A stretch of 22,074 nucleotides of DNA from Tenericutes bacterium HGW-Tenericutes-5 (GCA_002839125.1 PGXI01000006.1:13399-35472); one strand, 5' to 3'; shown: positions 6,894-14,840, counted from the stretch's first letter. Notes: generated by a model from the letters alone, not told the origin. Numbers and translations are program-made.

Positions 6894-8018
6894 TTGTTAG
6901 AAATTTGGAAAGGCAAACAAATATTGCAATTAAAAGATAATTGTATTGAACAATGGTTCGATGTTCTTAACCATGGTCTAGTTGAAGATAGAGGGTTTAG
7001 TTTAAATGATTCAAATATTGAAGAAATCAAATCTAATATTAAAAAAGATTATATAGAATATCTAATGAGTTGTTCTATGGATAAAAATTTTCATGGGTAT
7101 TATGTCTTTAGAGATGAACAAAATACTATAGTAGCAGTATGTAGAATAGTATTTGAAAATGGAGATTACTATTTGGAAGGACTAGAAACACACAGAGATC
7201 ATTATCGTAAAGGATATGCTACAAAATTATTGTTTCAAGTCTTGCACGAACTTAAAAGAAATGAAATTATGAAGCTCTATTCAATAGTTAGAAACCATAA
7301 CACTAAGTCTATGAATTTTCATAAAAAACATGGATTTACAATTATAAAAGAAGATAATACAAACACTAAGTTTTCTTTAAATATTGAGAACAAGATTAGG
7401 AAAGAACTTTTTGATCAATGGGCTAGAAGTTACAATAATAGTGTACTTAAATCTGAAAAAGAAGGAACATATCCTTTTGCAGGATATTCCGAGATAAAAT
7501 ACAGTATTATTGATATGATATCACACACAAAAAAAGCGAAAGTTTTAGAGATGGGTGTTGGTACTGGCGAAATAACCAAACCTTTATACGATTTAGGATA
7601 TGATATTACTGGTGTCGATTTATCAGACAAAATGATTGAAATTGCTAAAATTCATATGAAAAAAGCTGCATTTATAGTGGCTGACTTTAGCACTGCACTC
7701 AATCAAATATCCAATAAGTTTGACTTTATTGTTTTTAGCTACTCTATTCATCATTTAAACTATAATGATCAGATTGAATTACTTCTAAAACTAAATGATT
7801 ACTTAAATGAAGATGGTGTAATCATTATTGGAGATGTTTCAACATTTGAAGTAGAAGAAATGAATCAATTACAAAATAAATACTCTGCTATCTGGGATGA
7901 TGAAGAATATTATCCAATTCTTAAGAAATACAAATTAAGTCGGTTAATTGATATTTATAAATTAAGTTATGTTCAAATTAATGAAGTTGCGGGAGTTTAT
8001 AAGTTTAGAAAGAAGTGA
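6894..8018 (+). CDS. Bifunctional GNAT acetyltransferase/class I SAM-dependent methyltransferase
   Basis: A 374-residue fusion. Residues 1-165 are a GNAT N-acetyltransferase: the acetyl-CoA pyrophosphate loop RKGYAT is at 105-110 and the late motif NTKSMNFHKKHGF is at about 136-148. Residues 170-374 are a class I methyltransferase: FDQWARSYNNSV (173-184) as in the YrrT-like group, motif I VLEMGVGTGEI at 217-227, the acidic GVDLSDKM at 240-247, and FDFIVFSYSIHHL at about 276-288. I place the start at TTG 6894, six bases after GAGGTG; the frame stays open back to 6840, but those codons overlap the promoter. Such fusions are known in Firmicutes but their substrates are not. The next gene begins one base after the stop, so the two products probably act together. 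Confidence 0.85.
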   Translation: MLEIWKGKQILQLKDNCIEQWFDVLNHGLVEDRGFSLNDSNIEEIKSNIKKDYIEYLMSCSMDKNFHGYYVFRDEQNTIVAVCRIVFENGDYYLEGLETHRDHYRKGYATKLLFQVLHELKRNEIMKLYSIVRNHNTKSMNFHKKHGFTIIKEDNTNTKFSLNIENKIRKELFDQWARSYNNSVLKSEKEGTYPFAGYSEIKYSIIDMISHTKKAKVLEMGVGTGEITKPLYDLGYDITGVDLSDKMIEIAKIHMKKAAFIVADFSTALNQISNKFDFIVFSYSIHHLNYNDQIELLLKLNDYLNEDGVIIIGDVSTFEVEEMNQLQNKYSAIWDDEEYYPILKKYKLSRLIDIYKLSYVQINEVAGVYKFRKK

Positions 8019-8019
8019 A

Positions 8020-8790
8020 ATGATGAAAATAGGATTTGATATATTTGGGAAACCATATGGTGTCATGTTTAGAAATGATCTTCATGACAAAGACTCTATA
8101 GACTACAATTTTAGTAAGAAGATGATCCTCTTAGATTCAGATTCTATTGAGCTGCTTTATGATTCATCAAAATATACTATCAGCAAAAATATAGTTGATC
8201 ATAATTTGTATGATTTTGCACAGCAATTTAAAGGGTCTTCATGGATAGAATCTATGAGAAATATACTTGCTTATACTAGAAAAATTGTTGAAAAATTTAA
8301 TCTTCCTTTTGAAAATATTATATTTGGTGGAACTGAAAAAGAAATCATAGAAAGAGGTACAGATTGGTGCACCGATATTTCTCGTGTAGGATGTGCACTA
8401 TTTCAATGTCTAAAGATACCTTGTAGAATGGTGACACTTGTGAATACAAAACAAGCATACAACGGACATACAGTTTGTGAGGCTATAGTAGACAAGCAAT
8501 TTATAATGTGTGATTTTACTTATGGTGTCTTAGGTTACTTAGATGAATCGTATTCAGCAAAATCATTAATCAGTGATCATAATGCAGTCGAAAAAATCTA
8601 TTTAGATGTTATCAGTTCAGAAAATAATCGTGAATATATTTTGGGACTTTATGATAAGGCAGGGTATAATGATTATGATATTACAAAAGAACATAATTAT
8701 AATAAAAGTAAGCCTAATGAGTATTATTTAAGTATGATGAAATTAAACCATGATGGTACATGGAAATTAGGAGAAAATAGTTTGAAATAA
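8020..8790 (+). CDS. Transglutaminase-like (papain-fold) protein
   Basis: A 256-residue protein with a transglutaminase-like core. The putative catalytic triad is C117 (in TDWCTDIS), H150 (in NGHTVCEA) and D165 (in MCDFTYG), in the family's usual Cys-His-Asp order and spacing. The N-terminal 100 residues have no motif I know. The frame is open upstream to 7969, inside the methyltransferase gene, but the ATG pair at 8020/8023 just after that gene's stop is the sensible start; the ribosome binding site is weak (AGAAGTG), which suggests translational coupling. Without a signal peptide the protein should be cytoplasmic, acting as a protease, amidase or acyl-transfer enzyme. Pairing with an acetyl/methyltransferase fusion hints at modification of a peptide or amine substrate. 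Confidence 0.75.
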   Translation: MMKIGFDIFGKPYGVMFRNDLHDKDSIDYNFSKKMILLDSDSIELLYDSSKYTISKNIVDHNLYDFAQQFKGSSWIESMRNILAYTRKIVEKFNLPFENIIFGGTEKEIIERGTDWCTDISRVGCALFQCLKIPCRMVTLVNTKQAYNGHTVCEAIVDKQFIMCDFTYGVLGYLDESYSAKSLISDHNAVEKIYLDVISSENNREYILGLYDKAGYNDYDITKEHNYNKSKPNEYYLSMMKLNHDGTWKLGENSLK

Positions 8791-9105
8791 AGCAACTCCG
8801 TTTGAAAATGAGAAAAACTCCTTCGAAACCCAGTGGTTTTGGAGCAAAACTCCGTAATGACAAGATATTTTGAAACGAATAGCTTCCAAAAGTTGGAGAT
8901 ATGGTATAATGATTCCACTTTTATGAATTGAACTTTTTTCTTATTATTATGATTAATAAGAAAAAAACACATGAACATAGAACCAATAGATTCTAAATCA
9001 ATATTGTGATAGAATAATTAAAATATAGAAAAAATCAGAGTGTTAAAGTAAATTATCAAGTAGATAGTTTTTAATAAATTTAAGTTAAATGAAAAGGACA
9101 ATCAT
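8791..9105. other. Intergenic stretch with hairpins and short repeats
   Basis: No credible gene. The motif AAAACTCC or AACTCCGT occurs at 8794-8801, 8814-8821 and 8846-8855. CTCC(8818-8821)...AAACC pairs with GGTTT...GGAG (8835-8844) in an imperfect hairpin that could end the upstream transcript. Near 8936-8966 an AT-only hairpin (TTTTTTCTTATT with AATAAGAAAAAA) is nearly perfect. TGGTATAAT at 8902-8910 has extended -10 form, but no ORF with a ribosome binding site follows closely; it could start a small RNA or the long leader of the next gene. Confidence 0.45.
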
Positions 9106-10056
9106 ATGAAAAAAAACATCGGAATCATAGCTACTGTAATCATAGCTCTTGCATTATCAGTATTAGGATTTGTTTTAGGAGGTTTTCAACTTAGTGAACT
9201 TCAATTAGATACATTACAAATACTCATAATTGTTTGTGCCGTTAGCATGGCATATTGTTTCATAGTCGGTGAAATCACCGGAAACAATTCTCAAATGGAT
9301 AAGTTATGGTCTATATTACCTATAGTTTATGCCTGGATTATTGTTGTGAAAAGCGGTATGAATCTTCGTTTAATCATTATGGCAATTCTCATTACCATCT
9401 GGGGTGTTAGATTAACACTCAACTTTGCGAAAAAAGGTGCATATTCAATTAAGTTTTGGTCAGGCGAAGAAGACTACAGATGGATTGTTTTAAGAAAAGA
9501 TCCAAAATTGAATAAGAGATGGAAATGGGCATTGTTCGATTTGTTTTTTATTTCGATATATCAAAACGCGTTAGTACTTGCTATTTGTTTACCATTACTT
9601 GCAATAATGGAATCGACAGTATTATTTACCATATTTGACGGTTTAATTGCAGCGCTTTTATTAGCATTCATTATTTTTGAAACAATTGCCGATAAACAAC
9701 AAATGAAATTCCAAACAAAAAAATATGAACTGTTAAAACAAGGAAAGAAATTAGAACATTTACCTAGTCCTTATAATAAAGGATTTAACACACAGGGATT
9801 ATGGGGGCGTTCAAGACATCCAAACTATTTTTCTGAGCAATCAATTTGGGTTGCTTTATATTTCTTTTGTATCAGTGCGGGTGTTACAAATTATTTATTA
9901 TTTAACTGGACATTAATTGGTTCTATGTTTTTGATTTTATTATTTATCGGCAGTTCAATGTTTTTAGAAGGCATTTCGCTTCAAAAGTATCCGGATTATC
10001 AAGACTATATGAAAAAAGTTTCTAAATATATCCCTTTTAAAAAGTATAAGAACTAA
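9106..10056 (+). CDS. DUF1295-family multi-pass membrane protein (steroid 5-alpha-reductase/ICMT-like)
   Basis: A 316-residue integral membrane protein with about seven or eight hydrophobic helices. It carries the DUF1295 hallmarks: FETIADKQQ at 191-199 and NTQGLWGRSRHPNYFSEQ at 228-245, the conserved 'G-L-W-x-x-S-R-H-P-N-Y-F-x-E' block that lies over the NAD(P)H or SAM site in the related steroid reductase and isoprenylcysteine methyltransferase families. The early QMDKLWSI segment (63-70) is also typical. Its length matches the family. The substrate is unknown; reduction or methylation of a lipid-like compound is a family-level guess. AAAAGGA precedes the ATG by about eight bases. It is read alone: it has its own spacing on both sides and no clear terminator before the next promoter. 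Confidence 0.85.
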   Translation: MKKNIGIIATVIIALALSVLGFVLGGFQLSELQLDTLQILIIVCAVSMAYCFIVGEITGNNSQMDKLWSILPIVYAWIIVVKSGMNLRLIIMAILITIWGVRLTLNFAKKGAYSIKFWSGEEDYRWIVLRKDPKLNKRWKWALFDLFFISIYQNALVLAICLPLLAIMESTVLFTIFDGLIAALLLAFIIFETIADKQQMKFQTKKYELLKQGKKLEHLPSPYNKGFNTQGLWGRSRHPNYFSEQSIWVALYFFCISAGVTNYLLFNWTLIGSMFLILLFIGSSMFLEGISLQKYPDYQDYMKKVSKYIPFKKYKN

Positions 10057-10143
10057 AAAATCTGTTATTAATAAGCGCTACAGAAAATATGATTTTTATG
10101 CTATTAAGTTGTTTTTTTGACTGAATCTATTAACTTAAATATA

Positions 10144-10152
10144 TGCTATAAT
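10144..10152 (+). promoter_or_regulatory. Extended -10 promoter
   Basis: TGCTATAAT stands 36 bases before the next start codon. A TTGACT at 10117-10122 lies 24 bases upstream of the hexamer, too far for a standard spacer, so the extended -10 probably does most of the work. The strong AAGGAG at about 10174-10179 follows. Confidence 0.5.
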
Positions 10153-10187
10153 TTTAGAAAGAAGACTATTTTATAAGGAGATTTTTT

Positions 10188-11108
10188 ATGTTATTCTTTC
10201 AAAATTATACACTTATTAACATTTTAGCTTTTGTTGGTATTTTTGTTGGTTTAATCTTAATCAATGAACTTACTAGAAGAAGTAAAGTTTTATCTGTAGT
10301 AACTTACATTTTAATTCCGATATTATTTACAATTTTCATTTGGGGTAAAACCGATAACGAAAATACTTCTGGAAATTGGTTTGCTTGGGTTAAAACATAC
10401 AGCGCTTTAGCAGGTGTTGTTGGGTTTATGGCTATTAGGTATTTTGACAAACTTCAAAAAAAGAAATGGATACTCCTATTCCCTGGCTTAATCCTAAGTA
10501 TAAATATTCTAGAAGCTGTTTTTAGAGATTTTGAAGTATTTTCTAAAGCTAATGTAGTAGAAAACGGACTCACTTTAATTGGTGGACCATGGAATATTAT
10601 AAATGGTATCGCCGGCATACTTAGTATTATCACTATAACTGGTTGGTTTGGAATAAAAGTAGCTAAAACAAAATCACGAGATATGATTTGGGCTGATCAA
10701 CAATGGTTCTGGGTTATTGCATATGGCGTCTGGAATCTATCATATGTTTATAACTGCATTCCAGAAAGAGCTTTTTACGCTGGTGTTGCATTAATCTTCT
10801 CATCAACGTTATTATCGTTCTTTAGTACAAAAGGAGCTTGGCTGCAACATCGCGCTCAAACTTTGGCGTTATGGGCAATGTTTACTTTAACATTTCCAGC
10901 TTATGATAGTTTAGCAGCTTTCAATATAGTTTCAACAAACAGTCCAATAGCAAAGTATATTTTATCAATTTCCGCTTTACTTATTAATATGGCAGTTTTA
11001 GGTTTTGAGCTATATACAATTAGTAAGAAAAAGAAAAACCCTATTACTAATGAGATTTATCAAGACTTATCAACTTATCAAGATGTATTAAAAATCAACA
11101 ATTTATAA
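10188..11108 (+). CDS. Multi-pass membrane protein, DUF5692-like, function unknown
   Basis: A 306-residue protein with about eight hydrophobic helices separated by short loops and a basic C-terminal tail (KKKKNPITNEIYQDLSTYQD). Conserved-looking polar and aromatic positions inside helices include GGPWNIINGIAG (about 137-148) and DQQWFWVIAYGVWNLSYVYNCIPER (about 174-198), a Trp/Tyr-rich block that recalls the DUF5692 family. I cannot name a substrate or reaction. It has its own promoter (10144-10152) and a strong terminator (11116-11153), so it is a single-gene transcript. The ribosome binding site AAGGAG is nine or so bases before the ATG. Confidence 0.7.
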   Translation: MLFFQNYTLINILAFVGIFVGLILINELTRRSKVLSVVTYILIPILFTIFIWGKTDNENTSGNWFAWVKTYSALAGVVGFMAIRYFDKLQKKKWILLFPGLILSINILEAVFRDFEVFSKANVVENGLTLIGGPWNIINGIAGILSIITITGWFGIKVAKTKSRDMIWADQQWFWVIAYGVWNLSYVYNCIPERAFYAGVALIFSSTLLSFFSTKGAWLQHRAQTLALWAMFTLTFPAYDSLAAFNIVSTNSPIAKYILSISALLINMAVLGFELYTISKKKKNPITNEIYQDLSTYQDVLKINNL

Positions 11109-11115
11109 AGAAAAT

Positions 11116-11153
11116 AAAAATACTAACATTTCCGAAAATGTTAGTATTTTTTT
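11116..11153 (+). terminator. Strong factor-independent terminator
   Basis: A perfect stem of 13 or more pairs (TACTAACATTT at 11121-11131 with AAATGTTAGTA at 11136-11146, extended by flanking A/T pairs) with loop CCGA and seven Ts to 11153. It begins eight bases after the stop of the preceding gene. Confidence 0.88.
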
Positions 11154-11263
11154 AATTATTTTTGTAAAAAATCAAATATTATGAAAAAAAACAAAAAATC
11201 AAGAGATTTATATAAAGTTAACATCCCCATATCTAGCCTTTCTTCTTAAAACAAATCAAAAAA

Positions 11264-11299
11264 TTAGATAAATATCTAAAAAATTAGATAAATATCTAA
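11264..11299 (+). promoter_or_regulatory. Twin operator palindromes, probable ArsR-type repressor site
   Basis: TTAGATAAATATCTAA occurs at 11264-11279 and again at 11284-11299, with arms TTAGATA/TATCTAA around a two-base centre. The copies are exactly 20 bp apart, two helical turns. A third, half-matching copy (TTAGATA at 11314-11320) sits in the promoter spacer just downstream. A dimeric winged-helix repressor is the natural ligand, and such a protein is encoded in the operon that follows (12800-13870). Confidence 0.75.
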
Positions 11300-11307
11300 T
11301 AAAATGC

Positions 11308-11336
11308 TTGACATTAGATAAAAGATGTTGTATTAT
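11308..11336 (+). promoter_or_regulatory. Operon promoter of the efflux operon
   Basis: TTGACA (11308-11313), a 17-base spacer and TATTAT (11331-11336) form a near-consensus housekeeping promoter, the best in the window. The spacer contains the half-operator TTAGATA. The predicted start is near 11343, giving a leader of about 48 bases before the 35-codon ORF. Confidence 0.75.
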
Positions 11337-11390
11337 ATAATTGTCTTAAAGAAAAAGTTTTAAAAAATAATTAGACAAGGGGGAAATAAA

Positions 11391-11498
11391 ATGAAATTAT
11401 TCAATGTAAAAAAGGTATATATTGATTTTCTAAATCCAGGTGAATATTGGGGTCAATTTTATCATCAAGTAGAATATAATAATCAATATTGGAGATAG
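11391..11498 (+). CDS. 35-residue small protein or leader peptide of the efflux operon
   Basis: An ORF of 35 codons starting MKLFNVKKVYIDFL and ending in YWR, TAG. It is the first ORF after the operon promoter and has a strong ribosome binding site (AAGGGGG, seven bases before the ATG), better than that of the MFS gene ten bases behind it. The peptide is rich in aromatics (four Tyr, two Trp and several Phe in 35) with no cysteine, Gly-Gly site or signal peptide. Two readings fit: a leader peptide whose translation controls the efflux gene, whose weak site GGAGA lies within the end of this ORF, or a true small protein, even a substrate of the exporter. The position supports the first more. Confidence 0.55.
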   Translation: MKLFNVKKVYIDFLNPGEYWGQFYHQVEYNNQYWR

Positions 11499-11508
11499 AT
11501 ATATACAG

Positions 11509-12810
11509 ATGAATAAAAAATTACTTAAAAACAAAAACTTCATACTAGTAATCCTCGGTAATTTCGTGTCTTTAATCGGTAGCAATATACAACAGTTTGT
11601 CCTCTCTTTGTATGTATTAGCTATAACCGGATCTGCGACACTATTCGCAACAATGCTTGCGATAGCAATATTACCGAGAATTATTTTATCTCCAATAGCT
11701 GGAGTTTTTGGTGATTGGTTCGATAAGAAGAAATCAATTGTCATTTTAGATTTAATAAACGCCTTTATCCTCTTTGGCTTTGCAATATACTTGTTTTATA
11801 ATGAAGATTTAACAATTGGGTTAATATATCTACTAGTTATTCTGCTTGAAATTACGGAGATATTTTTCCATTCTTCAATGTCGGTGGTAATACCTAGCGT
11901 TGTTGAAAAAGAACAATATCTAGAAGCCAACTCATTAAGAACAATGGTAATAAGTTTTGGTACACTAATGGCCCCTATTTTAGGCGCAATTATATATGGA
12001 GCATTTGGACTATTTATAGCCATTTTAATAAATGCTGTTAGTTTTTTAATTTCAGCGATAAGTGAAATGTTTATTAAAGTTCCAAAAACAAAAAGTGAAG
12101 ATAATGTCAAATCAATGGCTGGTTTTAAGAAGGATTTAGTTGAAGGGATCAAAATAATTAAAGAATCAAAACCGATTAAAACCATCATTTCAATTGCGAT
12201 GATTGTAAATTTCAGTATCGCCCCACTTTTCTCAGTAGGATTGATATTTTTGGTTAAGGAAGTTTTATCACAATCAGACTTTAGATTAGGTTTATTACAA
12301 ACAGTTCTATCCGCATCGATGATAGCCGCGCCGATGCTATTAACGAAAAAACTTAAACAGATGAAACTAGGAGATGTTTTGGTTAAATCGTTTTTAATAA
12401 TTGGTTTCCTTATTATGCTAATATCAATCACGGTAAATCAATCTGTATTCAGCATAAGCGATGGTTTATTATCTTACATTATAGTACTTGTAACATGCTT
12501 TATAATTGGTGTATTTGTGACTGCGGTAAATATCGCAGTAGGAACTCTTCTTCAAAAAATCGTACCTTTAGAATATATGGGTAGAACATCAACAGTCTTA
12601 GGATTGGGAACAGCTATAATGATCCCAATTGGGCAGGTGATTTTTGGATATTTATATGATATAATTAATCCTGGAATTGTAATGATCTTAAATGGAGCTA
12701 TTATTATTTTGACAGTTATTATTTACTATAAACAAATGCATTTGATTGAATCAAATACAAAAGAAAAAACAAAAACATATGAAAGAAGTGTGGGATTAAA
12801 TGAAATTTAG
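11509..12810 (+). CDS. MFS efflux transporter (MFS_3/EntS-Mef type)
   Basis: A 433-residue protein with about twelve hydrophobic helices. The region LPRIILSPIAGVFGDWFDKKKSIVILD (about 55-81) contains the G-x(2)-D-R/K-x-x-x-K/R loop between helices 2 and 3 typical of the major facilitator family, and the sequence resembles the Mef/EntS branch of proton-driven drug and siderophore exporters. It should export a toxic compound across the cytoplasmic membrane; the substrate cannot be read from the sequence. The gene is second in an operon under the twin palindromes at 11264, and its 3' end overlaps the next gene by 11 bases. The ribosome binding site (GGAGA at 11491-11495) is 13 bases from the ATG, longer than ideal, which agrees with coupling to the upstream small ORF. 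Confidence 0.88.
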   Translation: MNKKLLKNKNFILVILGNFVSLIGSNIQQFVLSLYVLAITGSATLFATMLAIAILPRIILSPIAGVFGDWFDKKKSIVILDLINAFILFGFAIYLFYNEDLTIGLIYLLVILLEITEIFFHSSMSVVIPSVVEKEQYLEANSLRTMVISFGTLMAPILGAIIYGAFGLFIAILINAVSFLISAISEMFIKVPKTKSEDNVKSMAGFKKDLVEGIKIIKESKPIKTIISIAMIVNFSIAPLFSVGLIFLVKEVLSQSDFRLGLLQTVLSASMIAAPMLLTKKLKQMKLGDVLVKSFLIIGFLIMLISITVNQSVFSISDGLLSYIIVLVTCFIIGVFVTAVNIAVGTLLQKIVPLEYMGRTSTVLGLGTAIMIPIGQVIFGYLYDIINPGIVMILNGAIIILTVIIYYKQMHLIESNTKEKTKTYERSVGLNEI

Positions 12811-13870
12811 ATTTAATAAAGAAGTTTCAAAGATTTTGGATAATCTAGTATTTCCAAGAATCTATTTTAATTTAGAAGAAGAAATGCGAAATGAAGATGA
12901 AACATTAAAACAGGCAATAAAAGAAGATTATAATGATTTTTCTGAAAAAATGCATTCAAAACTAGAACCATTCAAGGATGAAATCAATCAATTTTACCAG
13001 AAAGATATTTATTCACATTATGATTTTGCTAATGTATTGATCCATGCATATCCTATATATGAGTATACAGATATTAGTGTTTATTTGAGTGATTTGTTGA
13101 AAGAAGAATCCAACCTACTAAAAGATAAAATTATAAAAGCTTTGGTTACTATGGAAGATTCAGGTGATGTAGCGACAAAAGTATTTGATGAAACTAACGC
13201 AACTCAATTTATAAATCAACTTAAGATTGACTCAGCTAACAAATGGAACCTTTTTATGATGGTTCAAAACCCTCATCAACATTTGGAAAGATTTGTTTTA
13301 CTTTTAAAAAAGGTAGAATCTTTCTTTGAAAGTTCTTTTAAAAATTATGAACAAAAGTTTGATGAGATTGGAAATGATTTAGCAAAAAGATTATCGAAAA
13401 ACACTAATGAAACATTTAAAAAAATTACCTATGATGCTATTTCCTATGATTTTAACGGTGGAGAATACTGCGATTTCTATGTTTCATTCGTTATGCCTTA
13501 TACACTAAGATTTATTGAATCAGATATTTGCAGAATGGTATGGGGACTAGAAATGGAGTATTCCTTTAAAAAGATACATGAACTTAATGAAGACAAGTTA
13601 GCTCAAAGAGTTAAAATATTTAAAGCATTAGGAGATAGAACTAGATACGAAACCTTAAAATTAATTGCTAAAGGCGTTAGCTCTATTAAAAATATAGCCG
13701 ATGAACTTGATGTCTCAAGCGCTACGATTTCTTATCATATAAATGAGTTTTTAACTAGTGGAATATTAAATATGAGCAGGGATAAAAATCAAAAGTTCGG
13801 TTATATTGTGGACTATAAAAAATTGAATGAAGTGTTTATAGATTTTAAAGAAGATTTAAATTTCGAATAA
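12800..13870 (+). CDS. Regulator with a long N-terminal domain and C-terminal ArsR-type winged helix
   Basis: A 356-residue protein. The C-terminal part (about 268-345) is an ArsR-type winged helix: RVKIFKALGDRTRYETLKLI at 270-289, then the recognition-helix segment SSATISYHINEF at 306-317 and a beta wing GYIVDY. The first 260 residues are a helical, acidic domain with no family I recognise; ordinary ArsR proteins are only about 100 residues. It has no CxC metal site, so the signal is probably sensed by the large N-terminal domain, perhaps the drug the MFS exports. It starts within the MFS gene (11-base overlap), a sign of coupling, and the operon promoter has ArsR-like twin palindromes, so it is most likely an autorepressor of this operon. 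The start site is weak (AGAAGTG upstream). Confidence 0.82.
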   Translation: MKFRFNKEVSKILDNLVFPRIYFNLEEEMRNEDETLKQAIKEDYNDFSEKMHSKLEPFKDEINQFYQKDIYSHYDFANVLIHAYPIYEYTDISVYLSDLLKEESNLLKDKIIKALVTMEDSGDVATKVFDETNATQFINQLKIDSANKWNLFMMVQNPHQHLERFVLLLKKVESFFESSFKNYEQKFDEIGNDLAKRLSKNTNETFKKITYDAISYDFNGGEYCDFYVSFVMPYTLRFIESDICRMVWGLEMEYSFKKIHELNEDKLAQRVKIFKALGDRTRYETLKLIAKGVSSIKNIADELDVSSATISYHINEFLTSGILNMSRDKNQKFGYIVDYKKLNEVFIDFKEDLNFE

Positions 13871-13888
13871 AAAAAGGAATCATATATT

Positions 13889-14758
13889 ATGTACAAAATA
13901 GTTTCCTATAAACAAGAGAAAAATTATAACGAAGATTTTTTTAAAGTTTTAAATTTTATTAAAACTTTAAATGAAGAATATCAATATCTTTACTACCATT
14001 GGAGTAGATGGGAATGGATGTTCGCCAGAGATAATTTAAAAGAAAGTGAATTATCGCAAATGAAGTTCTTCTATAGCAATGATGAGTTAAAAGCGGTATT
14101 ACTTTACGAGGATGAACCTAACACTTATTTTGTTATTTATAAATTTGAAGATAGTGTAAGGAAGGAATTAGTAAATTTTTTTATCAAGAACAGTTTGCCT
14201 CATGACATAATTATTCCAAGAGATAATGAGATGGTTAAATTGATGCAAGAATTTGGCTATTTCAATCATGGCAAATTTGATCCAGTTTCAAGGTTTACAT
14301 TAAAAGATTTTGATATTCCGATAACTCCTGAGTATAAAATAGTATCTTTAGAAACAGATTATCGTTTAGATCAAATTCATCATGTTTTATGGCGAGGTTT
14401 TAATCACGGTGATGATGTTGATTATTCAGAAGAAAACTTACTTTCAAGACAACATATGACTTCCTCACCTAATTTCAAAAAGAATTATACTTTCGTCGCT
14501 ATTAAAGACAATAAATATCAATCTTATTCGGGTATTTGGTATATAAAAAATACTAATACCGCACTTATAGAACCTGTCGCAACAGTTCCTGACCATAGAA
14601 GAAAAGGTTTGGCCCAAGCTTGTATATATAATTCAATCAGACAAGTGCTAAATGATGGAGCGAAAGACATCTTTGTCGGATCAACCCAAAAATTTTACTT
14701 TGACATCGGTTTTGAAGAATATGATTATGCGTATAAATTATCCAAGCAAGCTCAATAA
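13889..14758 (+). CDS. Two-domain GNAT-family acetyltransferase
   Basis: A 289-residue protein. The clear GNAT core is C-terminal: EPVATVPDHRRKGLAQACIY at about 228-247 with the pyrophosphate-binding loop RRKGLA at 237-242, then the closing FYFDIGFEEY (269-278). The N-terminal 140 residues have the shape of a degenerate GNAT half (FYSNDELKAVLLYED, then RDNEMVKLMQEFGYFNHG) but no acetyl-CoA loop, so the protein looks like a tandem GNAT with one active site. It follows the regulator by 18 bases with AAAAAGGA as its ribosome binding site, so it is the last gene of the efflux operon. A role in modifying the exported toxic compound is plausible but inferred from position only. Confidence 0.82.
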   Translation: MYKIVSYKQEKNYNEDFFKVLNFIKTLNEEYQYLYYHWSRWEWMFARDNLKESELSQMKFFYSNDELKAVLLYEDEPNTYFVIYKFEDSVRKELVNFFIKNSLPHDIIIPRDNEMVKLMQEFGYFNHGKFDPVSRFTLKDFDIPITPEYKIVSLETDYRLDQIHHVLWRGFNHGDDVDYSEENLLSRQHMTSSPNFKKNYTFVAIKDNKYQSYSGIWYIKNTNTALIEPVATVPDHRRKGLAQACIYNSIRQVLNDGAKDIFVGSTQKFYFDIGFEEYDYAYKLSKQAQ

Positions 14759-14772
14759 GAGTTTGCTTTTTT
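14745..14772 (+). terminator. Terminator overlapping the stop codon of the tandem GNAT gene
   Basis: AGCAAGCTC (14745-14753) pairs with GAGTTTGCT (14759-14767) with one G-T pair, followed by six Ts. The loop AATAA contains the gene's TAA stop (14756-14758). It should end the efflux operon. Confidence 0.75.
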
Positions 14773-14793
14773 AATACAAAAATCATGTTTAAA

Positions 14794-14802
14794 TGCTATA
14801 AT
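14794..14802 (+). promoter_or_regulatory. Extended -10 promoter
   Basis: TGCTATAAT, identical to the element at 10144-10152, with no clear -35 box. It stands 38 bases before the next start codon and directly behind a terminator, as expected for a new transcription unit. Confidence 0.55.
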
Positions 14803-14840
14803 TATATAATAAAACATAATCAAATAGGAGATATTAGTTT

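Noticed and set aside
11796..12431. 211-residue antisense ORF within the MFS gene
   Set aside because: It mirrors a gene with clear transporter features, and its translation has no domain or ribosome binding site.
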